From an uncultured Ruminococcus sp. (lineage in GTDB: Bacteria; Bacillota; Clostridia; Oscillospirales; Acutalibacteraceae): 9,017 nt of DNA. The notes under the pieces were generated by a model that was not told the DNA's origin, searched no databases, and saw nothing but the letters and a program-made list of their open reading frames with translations. The stretch covers positions 1 through 9,017 of the forward strand of contig CACYDE010000243.1 in the NCBI GenBank assembly GCA_902773045.1, in the 5' to 3' direction. Positions within the stretch are counted from its first letter, which is position 1. The number at the start of each line of letters is the position of its first letter. Made by a program: the position numbers and the translations under genes. Of the stretch, positions 5,872 to 9,017 are shown one piece after another.

Positions 5872-6705
5872 ATGGGCTGTACGCACGACTGCGGAAGCTG
5901 TTCTTCAAACTGCGGTTCAAGATCAACTCAAAGTCTGAAGATCGAACTCAACCAATCAAGCAAAATTAAAAAAGTAATAGGAATAGTCAGCGGAAAGGGC
6001 GGCGTGGGAAAGTCGACCGTAACCTCTCTTCTCGCCGTTTCCATGAACAGGCTGGGCTATAAGACCGCGATCCTTGACGCGGACATCACCGGTCCGTCGA
6101 TCCCGAAGGCTTTCGGGCTGAAAGAACGCGCGAAAGGAAACGACGAAGGGATCTATCCCGCCGAAACTTCAACCGGGATAAAAGTCATGTCGATCAATCT
6201 TCTTCTGAAAAACGAAAGCGATCCCGTGGTCTGGAGAGGTCCCGTCGTCTCGTCAACGGTAAAACAGTTCTGGTCGGACGTGATCTGGGGAGACGCGGAC
6301 TATATGTTCGTTGACATGCCCCCGGGAACGTCGGACGTGACTCTCACGGTTTTTCAGTCCCTTCCCCTTGACGGGATCGTCATCGTCACCACCCCTCAGG
6401 AGCTTGTTTCCATGATCGTTGAAAAAGCCGTGAAAACTGCAAAAATGATGGATATCCCCGTTCTGGGTATCGTCGAAAACATGAGCTTTTTCATGTGTCC
6501 GGAATGCGGAAGAAAACACAGCATTTTCGGTGAGAGTCATATCGAAGAAACCGCGAAGAACTTCGGAACACGCGTTCTTGCGAAGCTCCCGATAGACCCC
6601 GAATGCGCCGAATATGCGGATAAAGGAAAGATAGAATTCTTCCCGGGCGATCTCATGAATGCCACCGAGATAATAAATAACTCCTTAAATTTCCCACTAC
6701 AATAA
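5872..6705 (+). CDS. mrp: Mrp/NBP35 family P-loop ATPase, Fe-S cluster carrier
   Basis: A 277-aa cytoplasmic ATPase of the Mrp/NBP35/ApbC family, which holds and transfers 4Fe-4S clusters to target enzymes. The N-terminus carries a Cys series, C3-x3-C7-x2-C10-x3-C14, as in NBP35-type proteins. The deviant Walker A, GKGGVGKST, is at 41-49. LDADITGPSIPK (68-79) and the Walker B-like VDMPPGTSD (147-155) follow. The cluster-binding CxxC, MCPECG, is at 208-213. I chose the ATG at 5872 because GGAGG (5860-5864) lies 7 nt upstream; the longer open frame from 5707 has no such site and runs through the palindrome. The E. coli-type N-terminal DUF59 domain is absent, which is usual for the short clostridial form. 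Confidence 0.95.
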   Translation: MGCTHDCGSCSSNCGSRSTQSLKIELNQSSKIKKVIGIVSGKGGVGKSTVTSLLAVSMNRLGYKTAILDADITGPSIPKAFGLKERAKGNDEGIYPAETSTGIKVMSINLLLKNESDPVVWRGPVVSSTVKQFWSDVIWGDADYMFVDMPPGTSDVTLTVFQSLPLDGIVIVTTPQELVSMIVEKAVKTAKMMDIPVLGIVENMSFFMCPECGRKHSIFGESHIEETAKNFGTRVLAKLPIDPECAEYADKGKIEFFPGDLMNATEIINNSLNFPLQ

Positions 6706-6715
6706 CAGTCCTCAA

Positions 6716-6740
6716 CCTGAATGTCAACAGAACAATCAGG
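6716..6740. other. Hairpin between mrp and the DUF1848 gene
   Basis: CCTGAATGT pairs with ACAATCAGG around a 7-nt loop, with a single A-A mismatch. It begins 10 nt after the mrp stop codon. The next bases are not a T tract; a T-rich run comes only at 6774-6780. It may stabilise the mrp mRNA 3' end or act as a poor terminator. Confidence 0.4.
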
Positions 6741-6756
6741 TAATAACAAATACTTT

Positions 6757-6785
6757 TTGATTAACGATTTTGGTTTTTTTATATT
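6757..6785 (+). promoter_or_regulatory. Candidate promoter of the DUF1848 gene
   Basis: TTGATT (6757-6762), a 17-bp spacer and TATATT (6780-6785) fit a sigma-A promoter. Initiation near 6792 leaves a leader of only about 20 nt that still includes the AAGGAG at 6797-6802. Confidence 0.45.
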
Positions 6786-6810
6786 ATTACTTTCACAAGG
6801 AGAGTTAAAC

Positions 6811-7764
6811 ATGATCATCAACACCGGCATGCGGACGGATATTCCCGCGTTTTACTCACAATGGCTGATGAACAGAATACGCGCAGGCTTTGTGTTGGTC
6901 AGAAACCCATTTCACCTGGAAATGATAACACGCTATGAGCTTGACCCATCGGTAGTGGACTGCCTTGCTTTCTGCACCAAAAACCCAGAGCCTATGCTTA
7001 AACATCTCGGGGAGCTTAAAAAGTATCATCAGTTTTGGTTTGTAACGATAACACCCTACGGAAAAGAAATCGAACCGAACGTTCCTCCGAAAGAAAAAGT
7101 TATGGAAAGCTTTGCCGCGCTGTCGAATGCGGTAGGTATCGACTGTGTGAACTGGCGCTATGATCCGATACTCATCGACTCGACGTATACTCTTGAAAGG
7201 CATATCTCTGATTTTGAACAGATGTGCAGAACGCTTTCGGGATATACAAAAGTATGCGTTATCAGCTTTATCGACTTGTATGAAAAGGTTATTCGCAATT
7301 TTCCACAGGTCAGGTCGGTCACCCCACGGGAACGTATCACGATAGGAAAAACTTTTTCCGAGATCGGAAGTCGTTATGGAATTACAGTCAAAGCCTGCGC
7401 CGAAGGCAAAGAACTTGAAAAATACGGAATTGACTGCGGCGGCTGCATGACAAAAGAAACTCTTGAAGCGGCGATAGGAAGCAGGCTTGCCGTTGTGAAA
7501 AATAAATCTCAGCGATCGGAATGCTCACCCAAAGGGCACTTACTCGGGGGCGCATGCGTTCTCGGAAACGATATCGGGGCTTACAACACTTGCAGACACT
7601 TCTGCAAGTATTGCTATGCAAACTACGATCGCGAAAGCGTCAGAAGAAGCGCAAGTCTTCATGATCCTCTCTCCCCTATGCTGGTCGGTGATCTGAGAGA
7701 GGGCGAGTCCGTTCATCAGGCGAATCAGAAAAGTTGGATCGATCGTCAGCTCACATTGTTTTAA
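6811..7764 (+). CDS. DUF1848 family protein with C-terminal Cys cluster
   Basis: A 317-aa soluble protein matching the DUF1848 family, whose biochemical role is not established as far as I know. The family-typical start TGMRTDIPAFYSQW (5-18) and FVLVRNP (27-33) are present. CLAFCTKNP (51-59) follows, then a DCGGC at 208-212. The C-terminal NTCRHFCKYCYANYD (259-273) gives C261-x3-C265-x2-C268, a spacing used by radical SAM enzymes to bind a 4Fe-4S cluster, here near the C-terminus. C238 and C249 add to the set. Fe-S binding is therefore likely, but radical chemistry is an inference. I chose the ATG at 6811 because AAGGAG lies 8 nt upstream; the longer frame from 6721 would run through the promoter. 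The gene follows mrp by 105 bp and ends 17 bp before a MITE-like element. Confidence 0.9.
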   Translation: MIINTGMRTDIPAFYSQWLMNRIRAGFVLVRNPFHLEMITRYELDPSVVDCLAFCTKNPEPMLKHLGELKKYHQFWFVTITPYGKEIEPNVPPKEKVMESFAALSNAVGIDCVNWRYDPILIDSTYTLERHISDFEQMCRTLSGYTKVCVISFIDLYEKVIRNFPQVRSVTPRERITIGKTFSEIGSRYGITVKACAEGKELEKYGIDCGGCMTKETLEAAIGSRLAVVKNKSQRSECSPKGHLLGGACVLGNDIGAYNTCRHFCKYCYANYDRESVRRSASLHDPLSPMLVGDLREGESVHQANQKSWIDRQLTLF

Positions 7765-7781
7765 ACTGCTTTTAATATTAT

Positions 7782-8060
7782 TTAAGGCAACACCGCGAAC
7801 GCCCGCCTGACGGTACCCCAAGGGCATTTGCAGCACAATCCAATCAGCCGGCGCCTTGCGGCTTGACTTCTTGGTGTGCTGCCGGCACCCTGCATCGAAT
7901 CTGCTTGCATATTTTCCGTCATAGTACACAAAACCCCCTTGAAATACGCCCGAAGGAAGTGCCCTTGGGGTACGCCAGTATTCCTGCGGTAGTTTTATGC
8001 ACTCTGACGAAAAAATATGCTACGCATCTTCGGCACAACCTCTGTGCGGTATTGCCTTAA
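7782..8060. mobile_element. 279-bp MITE-like element with terminal inverted repeats
   Basis: The left end, TTAAGGCAACACCGC (7782-7796), is the reverse complement of the right end, GCGGTATTGCCTTAA (8046-8060), with one mismatch. Internally GTACCCCAAGGGCA (7813-7826) pairs perfectly with TGCCCTTGGGGTAC (7960-7973). Inside that pair, GCAGCACA (7830-7837) pairs with TGTGCTGC (7875-7882), and GCC-TTGC-GGC (7853-7862) reads as GCC-GCAA-GGC on the minus strand. Both ends carry TTAA, which may be a target duplication or part of the repeat. No transposase is encoded. A minus-strand frame is open through about half the element but is not conserved in the related copy at the left edge. It probably also affects the 3' end of the DUF1848 transcript. 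Confidence 0.75.
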
Positions 8061-8172
8061 CTTTTCCTCATCGCTTCGGCTCTGATTTTTTAGGCAATTT
8101 AAACAAAAAGTTTCCAAAAAAACAAATAAAACATTTCTTCACGAAAAAAATATTATGATCTTTGGAAAATTG
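8061..8172. other. AT-rich spacer before the LURP-one gene promoter
   Basis: An A-rich stretch with no frame, repeat or clear site that I can support. Confidence 0.5.
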
Positions 8173-8201
8173 TTGAAAAAGTATCCGCTTTGTGATATAA
8201 T
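8173..8201 (+). promoter_or_regulatory. Strong sigma-A promoter of the LURP-one-related gene
   Basis: TTGAAA (8173-8178), a 17-bp spacer and a perfect TATAAT (8196-8201) are preceded by the extended -10 element TGA. The predicted start is about 8208. It is the best promoter in the window. Confidence 0.8.
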
Positions 8202-8220
8202 GGTGTCGCTGTATTGATTC

Positions 8221-8263
8221 ATGACGGCAGTCAAATGTTGTTTGCCGTCATAAATATTTTTTT
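8221..8263 (+). terminator. Terminator-like hairpin in the 5' leader (attenuator candidate)
   Basis: ATGACGGCA (8221-8229) pairs perfectly with TGCCGTCAT (8243-8251) and is followed by AAATA and seven T residues (8257-8263). It lies between the promoter and the ribosome binding site, so transcripts could stop after about 55 nt. The loop contains CAAA and TTTG, which extend the stem in an alternative fold. Confidence 0.6.
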
Positions 8264-8281
8264 AGTATGGAGGAGTACACA

Positions 8282-8761
8282 ATGTCAGTTACATTAACAA
8301 TGCACCAGAAAGTAAAGCTCGGTCTTGAGGAATATGAGATCACGGAAGGCTCAACAGTCAAATACACAGCTAAGAAGAAGCTGATCTCGGCAGGCGCCGA
8401 TTTCGATATTTTCGATTCTCTCGGAAACAAGATCGGTCTTGTAGATCAGAAGGTTTTGAACATCGTAAAGACTTTCGACATCACACTTCGCGGTCAGAAC
8501 TGCGGTACTGTAAAGAAGAAGTTCCCTGCTCTTACGAAGGATATGAACTATGACGCACGCGGCTGGAAGCTCGACGGCGACGCTCTCGGAATGAACTTCA
8601 AGTTCACAGATTCCGCAAAGGCTGTTCATGCAACAGTTAAAAAGAAGGTCGTTGCTTTGGGCGATACATACGAGATCGTTGTATCCGATCCTGCCGATGA
8701 TCTTCTCGTGGTTGCTCTCACAATAATCATTGACGAGGCTTTCCACAGCAAGCGTTCATAA
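8282..8761 (+). CDS. LURP-one-related (Tubby C-like) protein
   Basis: A 159-aa soluble protein of the LURP-one-related/YxjI group, a beta-barrel fold related to the Tubby C-terminal domain. In bacteria its molecular role is not defined; related domains can bind membrane lipids. The chain is a series of short beta-strand-like stretches with Gly turns (DIFDSLGNKIG 42-52, FDITLRGQNCGTVKKK 65-80, YEIVVSDPADD 130-140). It ends in the hydrophobic helix LLVVALTIIIDEAFH (141-155), which would fill the barrel centre. I chose the ATG at 8282 because GGAGG (8269-8273) lies 8 nt upstream; the in-frame ATG at 8267 overlaps that site. The strong promoter and frequent AAG codons suggest good expression. The leader hairpin at 8221-8263 may control it, and a strong terminator follows. 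Confidence 0.88.
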   Translation: MSVTLTMHQKVKLGLEEYEITEGSTVKYTAKKKLISAGADFDIFDSLGNKIGLVDQKVLNIVKTFDITLRGQNCGTVKKKFPALTKDMNYDARGWKLDGDALGMNFKFTDSAKAVHATVKKKVVALGDTYEIVVSDPADDLLVVALTIIIDEAFHSKRS

Positions 8762-8787
8762 TAATAAAGTGTAATTACAGCACGCCG

Positions 8788-8821
8788 AAAACGGTCACCT
8801 TTCCGGGTGACCGTTTTGTAT
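8788..8821 (+). terminator. Intrinsic terminator after the LURP-one-related gene
   Basis: AAAACGGTCACC (8788-8799) pairs perfectly over 12 bp with GGTGACCGTTTT (8806-8817) around a 6-nt loop, so it ends in T residues. The symmetric A and T flanks would let it work in both directions. Confidence 0.88.
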
Positions 8822-8824
8822 TTC

Positions 8825-8852
8825 CGACAAATCTACAGAGAGCATTTTGTCG
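8825..8852. other. Second hairpin downstream
   Basis: CGACAAA (8825-8831) pairs with TTTGTCG (8846-8852) around a 14-nt loop. It comes just after the terminator. No T tract follows, so its role is unclear. Confidence 0.35.
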
Positions 8853-8889
8853 AATGAACTATATCAAAACTCACATTAAACAAAATCCA

Positions 8890-8918
8890 CTCCCGTCCGC
8901 ACGCTGTACAGACGGGAG
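8890..8918 (-). terminator. GC-rich hairpin, possible terminator for a gene to the right
   Basis: CTCCCGTC (8890-8897) pairs perfectly with GACGGGAG (8911-8918). Read on the minus strand it is followed by TGGATTTTGTTT, a loose T-rich tract. This would suit a leftward gene beyond the right edge, but none is visible. Confidence 0.4.
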
Positions 8919-8932
8919 CTTTCCCGAATATT

Positions 8933-9017
8933 AGGAACTGTGAAGAAATAAATTTTCAATTTATGCTTAGGATAATTTGTTCTGAACAAGGCAAATTTTT
9001 GCAGGAATACTAACGTA
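8933..9017 (+). repeat. Dispersed repeat, right end cut by window edge
   Basis: Begins near AGGAACTGTGAAG and contains the perfect inverted repeat ATAAATT-TTC-AATTTAT (8948-8964). ATGCTTAGGATAATTT (8963-8978) matches 13 of 16 bases in the reverse complement of 8012-8027. GCAGGAATACTAACGTA (9001-9017) matches 15 of 17 in the reverse complement of 7971-7987. It is therefore a diverged relative of the 7782-8060 element, in the opposite orientation. Confidence 0.6.

Noticed and set aside
7540..7929. 129-codon minus-strand open frame in the MITE
   Set aside because: It overlaps the DUF1848 coding region on the opposite strand, and in the related left-edge copy the matching frame contains a stop while the stem pairing is kept.

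Overview
The window looks like chromosomal DNA of a gut-type Clostridia, most likely a Ruminococcus-like member of the Oscillospiraceae. The evidence is moderate GC content, strong AGGAGG-type ribosome binding sites, a SEC-C-tagged type I methionine aminopeptidase, a clostridial-style Mrp ATPase with an N-terminal Cys cluster, a DUF1848 protein, and many short palindromic repeats between genes. This assignment is inference; there is no rRNA or tRNA here to settle it.

Layout. Positions 1-292 hold a non-coding structured repeat, cut by the left edge. Two minus-strand genes follow: a YitT-family membrane protein (394-1377) and map, methionine aminopeptidase (1799-2677), with a terminator between them and a long open leader upstream of map. 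Positions 2997-4015 are a repeat island of about 1 kb. It has a strong-looking plus-strand promoter, two tandem 155-bp units, an unrelated 158-bp nested inverted repeat, two GC-rich hairpins, and a third unit plus a short partial one. The island ends at the ribosome binding site of prmA (4032-4955). After that come a promoter and a small four-helix membrane protein of unknown function (5236-5697), an Mrp/NBP35 Fe-S ATPase (5872-6705), and a DUF1848 protein with a Cys-rich C-terminus (6811-7764). A MITE-like element with terminal inverted repeats (7782-8060) follows DUF1848. Then comes a LURP-one-related protein (8282-8761) whose promoter is followed by a terminator-like hairpin inside the leader. 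The right end has three hairpins and the beginning of another repeat (8933-9017), cut by the edge.

How the genes fit together. Several encoded functions are housekeeping: N-terminal Met removal (map), L11 methylation (prmA) and Fe-S carrier (Mrp). Mrp and the DUF1848 protein are adjacent and both carry Cys motifs suited to Fe-S clusters, so a functional link is possible but unproven. No defence system, toxin-antitoxin pair, CRISPR array, transposase or prophage gene is visible.

The most interesting material is non-coding. The left-edge repeat and the MITE share about 71 nt without gaps (about 75% identity by hand). They also show paired, compensating changes in an 8-bp stem and alternative GNRA tetraloops, while the MITE's reading frame is broken by a stop codon in the other copy. 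This points to selection on RNA or single-strand DNA structure rather than on a protein. The right-edge repeat shares two further blocks with the MITE, so all three may belong to one mosaic family.
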